A stretch of DNA of 64,000 nt. It comes from Nigerium sp. (GTDB taxonomy: Bacteria; Actinomycetota; Actinomycetes; Propionibacteriales; Propionibacteriaceae). Shown piece by piece: positions 18,654 through 27,180 of the stretch (positions are counted from its first letter, which is position 1; each line of letters opens with the position of its first letter). Position numbers and translations under genes: made by a program. The DNA is taken from assembly GCA_016711325.1 (NCBI GenBank), contig JADJTH010000001.1, positions 372,001-436,000 of the forward strand, given 5' to 3'. Below the pieces are notes generated by a model, which was given only the letters and a program-made list of their open reading frames with translations, was not told the origin of the DNA and did no database searches.

Positions 18654-20071
18654 ACACCGCGCTGCTGTGGCTGCGCCGCGACCTGCGTCGGCACGATCAT
18701 GCTGCCCTGGTGGCGGCGGCCGCGGATGGGGCCGCGGTAGTCCCGGTCTTCGTCATCGATCCCGTCGAGACCGCCGGTATCGGACCGGCCCGGCTCGGCT
18801 GGCTGGCGGCCACCCTGCGGGCCACCGCGGAGGCGTACGAGGGGCGGCTCTGCGTCCGGGTCGGCGATCCGGTCCGGGTGCTGCCGGCGCTGGCCGAGCA
18901 GGTCGGCGCAGAGTCCGTCCATGTCACCGGCGAGACCACGCCGAAGGGCCGGGAGCGGGATGCCCGGGTGGCTGAAGCGCTCGGACGGGACGGCGTCGGC
19001 TGGGTGGCGACCGGCTCACCGTATGCCGTCACGCCGGGACGGGTGCGTAACCGGTCCGGACAGGGCTATCGGGTGTTCGGCCCTTTCGAGCGGGCCTGGC
19101 GGGCGCACGGCTGGCCCGGCCCGGCGGGCGAGCCCAATGATCTCCGGCTGCTGGATGCGCCGGCGGAACGGACTGGGCTTCGACAGGCTCAGCCACCGTC
19201 CGGCGAGCCCTCCGCCACCCCGACTCCCGAGGCATCGGCGCTCCTGGAACGCTGGCTGGATGACTGTCCGATCCGGCTGCCGGCGGCTGGTGAGGCGGCA
19301 GCCCGCCGGGCCTGGGCGGAGTTCCGCACTGAACGGCTCGACGGCTACGCCGAGGACCGCGACCGGGTCGACCTCCCGTCCACGTCTCGGCTCTCGCCCT
19401 ATCTCGCCCTCGGCGTTCTCCATCCCCGGACGCTGCTCGCCGACCTCGCCGGCCGGACCGATCCGGGTGCGACCAGGTTCCGCTCCGAACTCGCCTGGCG
19501 GGAGTTCTACGCCGACGTGTTGTGGCACCACCCGGCATCGACGGCGTCCGATCTCGTCCCCGCTCCGGCGGGGATCGCGGTCGACGAACCGGACGACCGC
19601 TACGACGCCTGGCGGGAAGGACGCACCGGATACCCGCTGGTGGATGCCGGGATGCGGCAACTGCTCGCCGAGGGCTGGCTGCCGAACCGGGTGCGGATGG
19701 TGGTGGCGAGCTTCCTGGTCAAGGACCTCCACCTCTCCTGGCGGCTCGGCGCGCGGCACTTCCGCGACCACCTGGTCGACTACGACACCGCCTCCAACAC
19801 CCACAACTGGCAGTGGGTGGCGGGCACCGGCACCGACGCGGCGCCCTACCACCGGATCTTCAATCCCGACACCCAGGCCGGAACCGCCGACCCCGACGGC
19901 AGCTACGTGCGGGGTCACATCCCTGAACTGGCACACCTGGCCGGGCCAGCGGCGCTGCGGCCGTGGAACCATCCCGACGGCTACGCCGATGGCTACCCGG
20001 CCCGGATCGTCGACCACGCCGCCGAGCGCGTCGTGGCGCTCACCCGCTACCGGCTGGCGGTCGGCCGATGA
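18650..20071 (+). CDS. phrB: deoxyribodipyrimidine photo-lyase
   Basis: This flavoprotein repairs UV-induced pyrimidine dimers using blue light. The N-terminal antenna domain begins LLWLRRDLRRHDHAAL. The FAD domain has the signatures TRFRSELAWREFYADVLWH, GYPLVDAGMRQL, NRVRMVVASFLVKDLHLSW and YDTASNTHNWQWVAGTGTD. The 473-residue length is normal. The ATG overlaps the litR stop, so both are probably induced together by light. A short stretch around residues 176-190 is encoded by a dispersed repeat. Confidence 0.93.
   Translation: MNTALLWLRRDLRRHDHAALVAAAADGAAVVPVFVIDPVETAGIGPARLGWLAATLRATAEAYEGRLCVRVGDPVRVLPALAEQVGAESVHVTGETTPKGRERDARVAEALGRDGVGWVATGSPYAVTPGRVRNRSGQGYRVFGPFERAWRAHGWPGPAGEPNDLRLLDAPAERTGLRQAQPPSGEPSATPTPEASALLERWLDDCPIRLPAAGEAAARRAWAEFRTERLDGYAEDRDRVDLPSTSRLSPYLALGVLHPRTLLADLAGRTDPGATRFRSELAWREFYADVLWHHPASTASDLVPAPAGIAVDEPDDRYDAWREGRTGYPLVDAGMRQLLAEGWLPNRVRMVVASFLVKDLHLSWRLGARHFRDHLVDYDTASNTHNWQWVAGTGTDAAPYHRIFNPDTQAGTADPDGSYVRGHIPELAHLAGPAALRPWNHPDGYADGYPARIVDHAAERVVALTRYRLAVGR
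19176..19197. repeat. dispersed repeat copy within phrB
   Basis: The sequence GGCTTCGACAGGCTCAGCCA resembles dispersed actinobacterial repeats of the type CTTCGACAAGCTCAGC. It encodes LRQAQPP in the linker between the antenna and FAD domains, where an insertion would be tolerated. It is related to the copy at 12468-12495. Confidence 0.4.
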
Positions 20072-20785
20072 GGACGTTGAGCCAGGAAGGTGTGCAGGAT
20101 GCCGCGCTGCCAGCCGGTGACGGCGAGTTGCTCCACCCCGGTGAAGCCGGCGCGCCCCAGCCGGTCGTGCAGCGCCGCGGTGCTGTCGAAGTCCCGGACG
20201 CTGCGCCACAGGTAGCGGTAGAGCCTCGGCGACCCGCGGACCAGCCAGCTCAGCGGGATCACCACCAGCCAGCAGACCAGCGTCCACACCAGGCCCGCCC
20301 GGCGCCGGCCCGCCACCGAATACTCCTGGAGCACGAGCCAACCGCCCGGACGGAGCCCGTCGAGGATCGTCGCGAGCACCCGATCACGGTCGGAGCCGTT
20401 GAGATTGCGCAGCAGGTAGGCGGCCATCACCCCCGTCCACCGGGGCCAGGTCGAGTTCGGCGAGCCGTTGGGCAGGGAGGTGGTGGAACTCCACGCCGGC
20501 CGGCCATTGCTTGGACTGCGCCTGGGCGAGCATCCCGGCCGAGGCGTCGATGCCGACCACTCTCGCGTCCCGGACATGACGCAGCAGCGCGGCGGTGGAC
20601 GCCCCCGAGCCGCAACCGAGATCGACCAGCAGGCTCGCCTCGGTGCCGAGCCGCTCGGCCAGCCGGCGCGCCGCGGCGTCCAGATGGCGGTGGTAGCCCG
20701 GGTTCAGCCCGGTCAGCAGGTCGTAGCGGGTCGCCGCGGAGTCGAAGGCGTCGGCAAGGCCTGTTCTGCCGTCCAGTTCGTCCAT
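20047..20785 (-). pseudogene. class I SAM-dependent methyltransferase, one frameshift
   Basis: ATG 20785 follows GGGAGGG. Motif I is LLVDLGCGSGASTAALLRH and the acidic motif is VVGIDASAGMLAQAQ. The second half (MAAYLLRNLN, LRPGGWLVLQEYSVAG) is in another frame. One extra G in the GGGGG run near 20435 explains the split. It resembles UbiE/CrtT-type enzymes. A methyltransferase of unknown substrate, CrtT, belongs to the Streptomyces isorenieratene cluster, so a carotenoid role is plausible. It is convergent with phrB, overlapping its 3' end by 25 bp. Confidence 0.7.
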
Positions 20786-20865
20786 CCAGCCCTCCCGATC
20801 TGTGCGCAATCGTGGCAGGCGGCGGACCCGGCGGCAACCACCTTCCAGCGCTGGTCGGCACGGCG

Positions 20866-22134
20866 ATGAGCGGACCGGACCGTCGGCGGGCCGTCAAGGC
20901 CGGCGAGCGCGACACCCCGCGAGTGGAGCGCGACGGCGCGGTGTGGCGGATCCGGTCGCTCGCGGCGGCCCGGCAGGTGCTCCGCGCCCGGGATGCGACC
21001 ACGCAGGCCGGCTTCACCGCCGAGGCGATTCCGAAGGGATACCTGCGCCACCATCCGATCCTGGTCTCGGACGGGCCGCTGCACGACGAACAGCGCAGCA
21101 AGGTGGCGCGGTTCTTCGCGCCGAAGGTGGTGGAAGAGCGCTACGCCGAGCAAGCGGCGGCCTGCGCCGACCGGCTGCTGGCCGACGCCCGGGCCACCGG
21201 GTTCTGCCGGCTGGACGACCTGGCACTGCTGTACACCGTCGAGGTCACCGCCGAGGTGGTGGGGCTGACCCACGCGCCGGTGCCGGCGATGGCCCGCCGG
21301 CTGGTGAGCTTCTTCAACCAGCCGCCGGTGGACCTCACCCGGCCGGACTTCGGTCGCACCCGCGCGATGTGGGCGCGGGCCGCGGTGAATGCCCTGGTGC
21401 CGATCGGGCGGTTCTACCTCGCCGATGTCCGCCCGGCGATCCGGTCGCGTCGCCGGCAGCGGCAGCGCGACGTGATCAGCCACCTGCTGGATGAGGGCTA
21501 TGGCGATGCCGACATCCTGGTGGAGTGCGTCACCTACGGCACCGCCGGGATGGTGACGACCCGGGAGTTCATCGTGATGTGCGCCTGGCACCTGCTGCAG
21601 CATCCGCGGCTGCTGGAGCGCTACCTCGTGGCCGGGCAGCCGGAGCGGTTCGCGATCCTGAACGAGGTGATCCGGCTCGAGCCGGTGGTCGGCCACCTCT
21701 ACCGGCGGGCCACCGGGCCGATCGAGGTCACGGACGGCGGCCAGGCCTGGACGATCCCGGCCGGGGACCTGGTCGACCTGTGCATCCGTCCGGCCAATGC
21801 CGACCCTGAGGCGGTCGGCGAGGATCCGCTCGACCTGTGCCCGGCCCGTCCGCTGCCTTCCGGGGTGAACGCCGCTGCGCTGTCCTTCGGCGACGGTGCC
21901 CACCGCTGCCCCGGCCAACCCCTGGCGCTGCTGGAGACCGACCTGTTGCTCACCCGCCTGCTCGCACTCCGTCCCCGGATCACCGCCGAACCGGCGCTCG
22001 CCTGGGACAACCTGATCGAGGGCTACCAACTCCGCGGCTTCACCCTCGCCTTCCCGGCGGGCGACCCGGACCACGGTTCACCCTCGCTGCCGAGCGCCTC
22101 GACGGACGTTCAATCACCGTCATCCCGGGCTTGA
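20866..22134 (+). CDS. cytochrome P450
   Basis: The heme-binding loop FGDGAHRCPGQPLALLE contains the axial cysteine, the I-helix region is YGTAGMVTTREFIV, and ExxR is present as NEVIRLEPV. The 422-residue length is normal for a bacterial P450. ATG 20866 lies 80 bases from the divergent methyltransferase start. In Brevibacterium a P450 has been proposed to hydroxylate isorenieratene at C3 and C3', so a carotenoid ring hydroxylase is the best guess here. It is not proven. The frame is also open for 900 bases upstream across the methyltransferase gene, which I do not count. Confidence 0.85.
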   Translation: MSGPDRRRAVKAGERDTPRVERDGAVWRIRSLAAARQVLRARDATTQAGFTAEAIPKGYLRHHPILVSDGPLHDEQRSKVARFFAPKVVEERYAEQAAACADRLLADARATGFCRLDDLALLYTVEVTAEVVGLTHAPVPAMARRLVSFFNQPPVDLTRPDFGRTRAMWARAAVNALVPIGRFYLADVRPAIRSRRRQRQRDVISHLLDEGYGDADILVECVTYGTAGMVTTREFIVMCAWHLLQHPRLLERYLVAGQPERFAILNEVIRLEPVVGHLYRRATGPIEVTDGGQAWTIPAGDLVDLCIRPANADPEAVGEDPLDLCPARPLPSGVNAAALSFGDGAHRCPGQPLALLETDLLLTRLLALRPRITAEPALAWDNLIEGYQLRGFTLAFPAGDPDHGSPSLPSASTDVQSPSSRA

Positions 22135-22142
22135 CCCGGGAT
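22122..22142. repeat. palindromic CCCGGG repeat at P450 3' end
   Basis: The perfect palindrome ATCCCGGG-CTTGA-CCCGGGAT overlaps the P450 stop codon. The same core (CCCGGG) recurs 13 bases later. It may act as a terminator or be a REP-like mobile repeat. There is no T tract. Confidence 0.55.
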
Positions 22143-22205
22143 CTCGGCCGCAGTCCCGGGTGACCCACGAGCCGACTTCCAGCGCGGCACCGGGAGGAGA
22201 CAGAC

Positions 22206-23270
22206 TCACTTGCTCTCCGCGGCGGTGACAATCTCCTTCACGTCGTCGTTCTGGATGTACTTGAGGTATGCGTCCCGCTCCCTCTCGAGGGTCGCCTTGT
22301 CCTCGGCCGCGAGGCCAGGCTTCTTCAGCTTCTCCGAAGTGGCTGAGTACTTCGTGGCCATCGTCAGGTCATTGTAGGCCTCAAGAAGTTGGCCCAAATC
22401 GTTCGCTGTGTCACCGCCGACATTGAGGAACTCCTCTGCCAAGGCCGCACTGACGGCGGCGGTCTGCCAGCCTTCGAGCGCCTTCTCGGCGGCGCCGTTG
22501 ACATAGGTGACTACATAAGGTTCGTCCTCCTGGACGACCGTGAACGGATCATCGGCGTACACGAGGCAGCCGTTGGTGGTGTCGACCTTGTAGGCGTCGC
22601 TGCGCGTGGCGAAGGTCTGATCGTTCAGGTCACCGTTGACCGGTACCAGGACCTGCGCAGGCTCTTGGTTGCCCCAGAACAGCAGGTAACCGGGCGACGA
22701 CTGCCTGAGGCCTGAGGTGCCGGCGTCCAGACTGATGGTGCCGGATGCGACCCAGTCGTTTTCCGAATCGACGAGCCGGTCGATCGCCCCGAGCACCACC
22801 TTCACCGCGCGCTCCGCGAAGTACAGGATCGTCTGGCCGGCCGCGGCCCCGCCGACGCCGCCGAGCGCCGTCGCGACCGCGAACACGGGTAAGCCAGCGG
22901 CCTTCGCCGCGACGTCCAGCCACGTCTCCACCTGGTCGAAGTCGAAGTCGTCGTAGGCGAACCGCAACTCTACGTCCAGCGCCGAATCGAGGACGGACGG
23001 CGAATAGAACACGATGCGGGAGCCGGCCTGTGACGGCAGCGGAATCAGTGGCTCGCTGCCGAAGCCAGTGAAGGCGTAGTGCATGGCCAGCGGCTTCGCC
23101 TCGTAGGTTGAGCGGCTCTTTACGGCTGAGGTCACAAGGAGTTCGCGGTGGGCCTCCCGCCCTGGGTACATGCTCATGATCCGGATGCTGAGTGGCTTGC
23201 CGAGGCCGATCGGTGTGGTTTGGACGTCCTCTGTTGTCGGGACGATCTCAGAAGTGCCGAGAAGTACCAT
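22206..23270 (-). CDS. uncharacterised protein with central hydrophobic segment
   Basis: I do not recognise this 354-residue protein. ATG 23270 has GGGGG four bases upstream; ATG 23273 is an alternative. The N-terminal third looks like a beta-rich soluble domain (LSIRIMSMYPGREAHREL, LDVELRFAYDDFDFDQVETW). A glycine/alanine-rich hydrophobic stretch follows (FAVATALGGVGGAAAGQTIL). The C-terminal third is acidic and helical (EKLKKPGLAAEDKATLERE). Base use is less GC-rich than in the carotenoid genes. The IS21-type end lies 10 bases upstream of its start, so its promoter may have been replaced. Confidence 0.6.
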   Translation of the reverse strand: MVLLGTSEIVPTTEDVQTTPIGLGKPLSIRIMSMYPGREAHRELLVTSAVKSRSTYEAKPLAMHYAFTGFGSEPLIPLPSQAGSRIVFYSPSVLDSALDVELRFAYDDFDFDQVETWLDVAAKAAGLPVFAVATALGGVGGAAAGQTILYFAERAVKVVLGAIDRLVDSENDWVASGTISLDAGTSGLRQSSPGYLLFWGNQEPAQVLVPVNGDLNDQTFATRSDAYKVDTTNGCLVYADDPFTVVQEDEPYVVTYVNGAAEKALEGWQTAAVSAALAEEFLNVGGDTANDLGQLLEAYNDLTMATKYSATSEKLKKPGLAAEDKATLERERDAYLKYIQNDDVKEIVTAAESK

Positions 23271-23280
23271 CATTCCCCCT

Positions 23281-25030
23281 TGTGGAAATGACACTCTGAT
23301 TTGGCCCCACCGTGACGGCCTGATTTGGCCCCGGCCGCGACACTCCGGGGCGGTTATGACGGTCTGATCTGGCCCCACCTGGACGCTGGTCGACGGCAAG
23401 TTCGTCGATGAGCGTGAGGGTGGGCCGGAGTGTCTGGTGGGAGTCGTGTCAGGGTGTTCGAAGCGATCCGTCGGGACCGTCGGGATGATCCGGATGTGTC
23501 GATCCGCGAGTTGGCGGTGCGGCATGGGGTGCACCGGCGCACGGTCCGCCAGGCGCTCGCGTCGGCGGAACCGCCGCCGCGGAAGGTGCCGGTCCGTACC
23601 GCGCCGGTGCTGGACCCGGTGAAGCCGTTGATCGACGCGATGCTGCGGCAGGATCTGGACGCCCCGCGGAAGCAGCGTCACACCGCGCTGCGGATCCGGG
23701 AACGACTCCTGGATGAGCACCAGCTGGTGGTGGCCTACTCCACGGTCCGCGACTATGTGCGTGAGGCCCGGCCACGGATCGCCGCCGAGGCCGGCAAGCC
23801 GCTGGCTGAGGTGTTCGTCCCGCAAACCCACCCGGCCGGTGCCGAGGCCGAGGTCGACTTCGCGGATCTGTGGATCGTGTTGGCCGGGGTGAAGACCAAG
23901 GTGTTCATGTTCACGCTGCGGCTGTCGTATTCGGGCAAGGCTGTCCACCGCGCGTATGCGACGTGTTCGCAGGAAGCGTTCCTGGACGGCCACCGCTACG
24001 CGTTCGAGCAGCTGGGCGGGATCCCGTTCGTGCATATCCGTTACGACAACCTGAAAGCGGCCGTCTCCAGGGTGTTGACCGGCCGGACCAGGGTCGAGTC
24101 CGACCGATGGGTGCTGTTCCGGTCCCACTACGGCTTCGACGTGTTCTACTGCCGGCCCGGTGTCGAAGGGGCCCACGAGAAGGGCGGTGTCGAGGGCGAG
24201 GGAGGCCGGTTCCGCCGCACCCACACCGTCCCGATGCCGAAAGTCGAGTCCCTGGCCGAGCTGAACGCCTACCTCGCCCGGTGTGACGCGAAGGATGATC
24301 ACCGGCGGGTCGGGCAACGCACGACGCTGGTCGCCGACGACTTCGCCACCGAACAAGTCCTGCTGCGACCGTTGCCGACCGAGCCGTTCGAGACCGGGAT
24401 CAGCCTGCGCCCACGGGTCGACCGACACTCCCGCGTCACGGTGCGGCAATGTCAGTACTCGGTGCCGGTGCGCTACGTCGGCCGCCAGGTCCGGGTTCTG
24501 CTGAGGGCGACCACCGTGCAGGTGTTCGACGGGCCCCGGCTGGTCGCCGAACACGAACGGGCCACCGAACGCGGATCAGTCACCCTCGTCCTGGATCACT
24601 ACCTCGAGGTGCTCGCCTACAAACCCGGCGCGCTGCCCGGCGCGACCGCCCTCGTGCAGGCCCGCAAGGCCGGGGTGTTCACCGCGGTCCACGAAAGGTA
24701 CTGGGCCGCGGCGAAGGCCCGCTACGGCGACAAGACCGGCACCCAGGCCCTGGTCGAGGCCCTGCTCCTGCACCGCACCTATCCCCACCGCCAAGTCCTC
24801 GCCGGCATCGAAGCCGCCGTCGCCGTCGGCGCGCTCAGCCCCGAAGCGGTCGCCGTGGAGGTCCGCCGCGCCGGCGAAACCCGGCCCCAACTCGGCCTGG
24901 TCACTGCCGAGGGCCGGATCGCCTACCCGGTCGACACCCGGCCGCTGCCCACCGTCGAGGTGTACGACACCCTGCTCACCGGAGGAAGCCCCACATGACC
25001 CTGCTCACCGACCAGGCCGTCGAGGTCGCG
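23281..25030 (+). mobile_element. IS21-family element, right end and most of istB missing
   Basis: The left end begins with TGTGGAAATGACACTCTGAT, followed by three copies of CTGAT(T/C)TGGCCCC at about 23296, 23319 and 23364. Repeats of this kind at the end are typical of IS21 elements. The istA gene is intact, but only about the first 15 codons of istB remain before the sequence becomes the VirB4-like ATPase. No right end is present. Confidence 0.8.
23430..24998 (+). CDS. istA: IS21-family transposase IstA
   Basis: The protein has 522 residues. An N-terminal helix-turn-helix (VSIRELAVRHGVHRRTVRQA) is followed by an integrase core with AEVDFADLWIVLAG, IRYDNLKAAV and GAHEKGGVEGEGGRF as the acidic regions. 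The C-terminal part matches IstA proteins (QCQYSVPVRYVGRQVRV). The frame is intact, starting at GTG 23430. Its stop overlaps the ATG of the next frame (ATGA), the normal istA-istB coupling, but istB has been replaced. Without IstB the element should be immobile on its own. Confidence 0.9.
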   Translation: MSGGSRVRVFEAIRRDRRDDPDVSIRELAVRHGVHRRTVRQALASAEPPPRKVPVRTAPVLDPVKPLIDAMLRQDLDAPRKQRHTALRIRERLLDEHQLVVAYSTVRDYVREARPRIAAEAGKPLAEVFVPQTHPAGAEAEVDFADLWIVLAGVKTKVFMFTLRLSYSGKAVHRAYATCSQEAFLDGHRYAFEQLGGIPFVHIRYDNLKAAVSRVLTGRTRVESDRWVLFRSHYGFDVFYCRPGVEGAHEKGGVEGEGGRFRRTHTVPMPKVESLAELNAYLARCDAKDDHRRVGQRTTLVADDFATEQVLLRPLPTEPFETGISLRPRVDRHSRVTVRQCQYSVPVRYVGRQVRVLLRATTVQVFDGPRLVAEHERATERGSVTLVLDHYLEVLAYKPGALPGATALVQARKAGVFTAVHERYWAAAKARYGDKTGTQALVEALLLHRTYPHRQVLAGIEAAVAVGALSPEAVAVEVRRAGETRPQLGLVTAEGRIAYPVDTRPLPTVEVYDTLLTGGSPT

Positions 25031-26278
25031 ATCGACACCGCGACGCGACATCAGGACACGTCGGCGACACTGGCGGGCGCTTACCCGTTCGTCGCCGAGG
25101 GCGGGCTCGGCGCCGACGGTGTGTTCGTCGGCCAAGACCTCTACTCGGGCGGCAGCTTCGTCTACGACCCGTGGGTTCTCTACGCACGCGGCATCATCAC
25201 CGCACCCAACGTCGTGCTGGCCGGGATCGTCGGCTCCGGCAAGTCCTCGCTGGCCAAGTCCCTCTACACGCGGTCGCTGCCTTTCGGGCGGCGCGTATAC
25301 GTGCCCGGCGACCCGAAAGGCGAACACACCGCCGTCGCCAACGCCGTCGGCGGACGCGCCATCGTCCTCGGCCACGGCCTCAACACTCGCCTGAACCCAC
25401 TCGACGAAGGCCACCGGCCCAGCGGACTCTCGGACGAGCAATGGGCCGCGACCGTCGCCGCGCGACGCCGTGACCTGATCGGCGCCCTCGCGGAGACCGT
25501 GCTCGCGCGCGGCTTGTCGCCGTTGGAGCACACCGCGATCGACATCGCCCTGACCCAGACGGTGCGGGAGAACGACGTGCCGATCCTGCCGATGGTCGTC
25601 GACCGCATCCTCGCCCCGAGCACGGATGCCGACGGCCGGTTGGCCGAGGACGGCAGACTCGTCGGCCACGCGCTGCGCCGCCTCGTGGCCGGCGACCTGG
25701 CCGGGCTGTTCGACGGGCCTTCAACGGTCGCATTCGATCCATCGTTGCCGATGATCTCACTCGACCTCTCACGGGTCACCGAGAACTCGACACTCATCTC
25801 GGTGTTGATGACCTGCTCGTCGGCATGGATGGAGTCCGCGCTGCTCGACCCGAACGGCGGGCAACGGTGGGTGATCTACGACGAGGCCTGGCGGCTCATG
25901 TCCCACCCGGCGCTGTTGCGGCGGATGGATGCGCACTGGCGACTCGCACGGCACTACGGGATCGCGAACATGCTGATCTTCCACAAGCTCACCGACCTCG
26001 ACAACGTGGGCGACCAAGGCTCCGCCATGCGCTCCCTGGCCAACTCGCTGCTCGCGAATGCCGAGACCCGGATCGTGTACCGGCAGGAGTCCGACCAGCT
26101 CGGGCCGACCGCGACCGCCCTCGGCCTGACCGGCACCGAGCAGCAGCTCCTGCCGAACCTCGGCGTCGGACAAGGCCTGTGGCGGATCAAGGCCAGGAGC
26201 TTCGTCTGCCAACACCAGCTCCACCCCGACGAACTCGCCCTGTTCGACACCAGCAGCCGCGCAGCCGGAAACGTCTAG
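24995..26278 (+). CDS. chimeric ORF: IstB N-terminus fused to VirB4/TraC-like conjugation ATPase
   Basis: The first dozen or so codons (MTLLTDQAVEVAIDTATRH) look like the start of IstB and keep its ribosome site GGAGGAAG. From about residue 20 the sequence is a VirB4/TraC-like ATPase. Walker A is GIVGSGKSSLAKSL, Walker B is WVIYDEAWRLM, and the motor-domain signature is VPGDPKGEHTAVANAVGG. The N-terminal domain of about 100 or more residues of the normal ATPase is absent. The frame is preserved across the join, so a shortened ATPase could be translated from the IS signals. VirB4 ATPases power type IV secretion, but function without the N-terminal domain is doubtful. Confidence 0.75.
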   Translation: MTLLTDQAVEVAIDTATRHQDTSATLAGAYPFVAEGGLGADGVFVGQDLYSGGSFVYDPWVLYARGIITAPNVVLAGIVGSGKSSLAKSLYTRSLPFGRRVYVPGDPKGEHTAVANAVGGRAIVLGHGLNTRLNPLDEGHRPSGLSDEQWAATVAARRRDLIGALAETVLARGLSPLEHTAIDIALTQTVRENDVPILPMVVDRILAPSTDADGRLAEDGRLVGHALRRLVAGDLAGLFDGPSTVAFDPSLPMISLDLSRVTENSTLISVLMTCSSAWMESALLDPNGGQRWVIYDEAWRLMSHPALLRRMDAHWRLARHYGIANMLIFHKLTDLDNVGDQGSAMRSLANSLLANAETRIVYRQESDQLGPTATALGLTGTEQQLLPNLGVGQGLWRIKARSFVCQHQLHPDELALFDTSSRAAGNV

Positions 26279-26309
26279 AAGTTCCGGCGATTTTCGACGG
26301 TTTTCGCAC

Positions 26310-26321
26310 GAACTTCAATGC
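26310..26321. repeat. candidate attL: GAACTTCAATGC direct repeat
   Basis: The 12 bases GAACTTCAATGC recur exactly at 32857-32868. The two copies bracket a 6.5-kb segment with recombinase genes at its right end, and the flanking sequences are conjugation genes. I read them as the crossover core of an integrated element. A chance match of this length at these places is possible but not likely. Confidence 0.45.
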
Positions 26322-26419
26322 TCACCGTGTCAACAGGCTGTCTGGGGGTTGATGTTCGAGGAACATCCGCGCTCACCAGGCGAGGGGTGGTGTGCTCAGC
26401 GCCGGTCGCGCGTTGATTG

Positions 26420-26788
26420 TCAGGAACTGGAAGCCGGGGACGCCGGCCTGCGGAGCTTCTTGCCTCGGTCCCACTGCGTCGCATCGAGCGGCGATCCGTC
26501 GGCGCTCCATCGTTCCCAGAGGCCGTGCTTCTGGTCTTCGAGGAAGCCGCCGCGTTGGAGCAGGCCGCCGTTGGCTCGATACCAGGTCCACGCTCCGTGC
26601 AAGGCTCCACGCCGGTACTCGCCCTCGGATCGGAGCGTCCCGTTCGCGAAGTAGTGCCGCCAGACACCGTGGCGCTCGTCTTCGACGTACTCGCCGGTGA
26701 TTGTGCCTCCGTGCGGGTCCGCCTCAGACCACAGCCCGGTCTTGCGGCCCTGATCGTCGTGCCCGTTGGGCGCGGACTCCACGCTCAT
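26420..26788 (-). CDS. MORN-repeat (YwqK-like) protein
   Basis: The protein has 122 residues and repeated units: TGLWSEADPHGGTITGEY, HGVWRHYFANGTLRSEGEY, HGAWTWYRANGGLLQRGGF and HGLWERWSADGSPLDATQW. These are MORN/YwqK-type repeats, which form an elongated beta structure. ATG 26788 overlaps the VOC-protein stop by 4 bp, so it is the last gene of an ArsR-VOC-MORN operon. Some YwqK proteins are annotated as antitoxins. No toxin partner is visible here and the function is unknown. Confidence 0.75.
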   Translation of the reverse strand: MSVESAPNGHDDQGRKTGLWSEADPHGGTITGEYVEDERHGVWRHYFANGTLRSEGEYRRGALHGAWTWYRANGGLLQRGGFLEDQKHGLWERWSADGSPLDATQWDRGKKLRRPASPASSS

Positions 26789-27173
26789 GCGGGGCTCGTG
26801 AGCTGGATCAGATTGCCGCAGGTGTCATCCAGCACCACGGTGACCATTGGTCCCATCGTCACCGGCGCCTGTCTGAATGTCACTCCTCGCGCCACGAGAT
26901 CGTCATAGACGGCGGCCACGTCGTCGACGGCAAAGGACGTCAGCGGGATGCCGTCCTCGACCAGTGCCTGCTTGAACGCTTTCGCGGCGGGATGGGCATC
27001 GGGCTCCAGCAGCAGCTCGACGCCGTCGGGCTCGTTCGCGCCGACGACGGTGAGCCACCGGTGCTCGCCCAGCGGGATGTCGGTCTTGGGACGAAGCCGA
27101 GCATGTCGGTGTAGAATGTGAGCGCTTTGGCCTGGTCGTCGACCAGCACGCTCGTGACATTGATCCTGGGCAT
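26785..27173 (-). pseudogene. VOC-family (glyoxalase/bleomycin-resistance-like) protein, one frameshift
   Basis: The N-terminus RINVTSVLVDDQAKALTFYTD and the downstream parts DGVELLLEPDAHPAAKAFKQ and VLDDTCGNLIQL together make a typical 129-residue VOC dioxygenase-like protein. The frame changes near 27085-27092, where one missing C explains the split. Many relatives are extradiol-type or antibiotic-binding proteins. The substrate cannot be named. It lies 7 bp downstream of arsR and overlaps the MORN gene. Confidence 0.75.
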
Positions 27174-27180
27174 GATGTGC

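Noticed and set aside
19963..20865. Upstream extension of the P450 frame by 300 codons.
   Set aside because: It is antisense to the methyltransferase and overlaps phrB. P450 similarity begins only after 20866.
22206..24554. Minus-strand frame of 782 codons.
   Set aside because: Only the last 355 codons look like a protein. The upstream part is the complement of istA.
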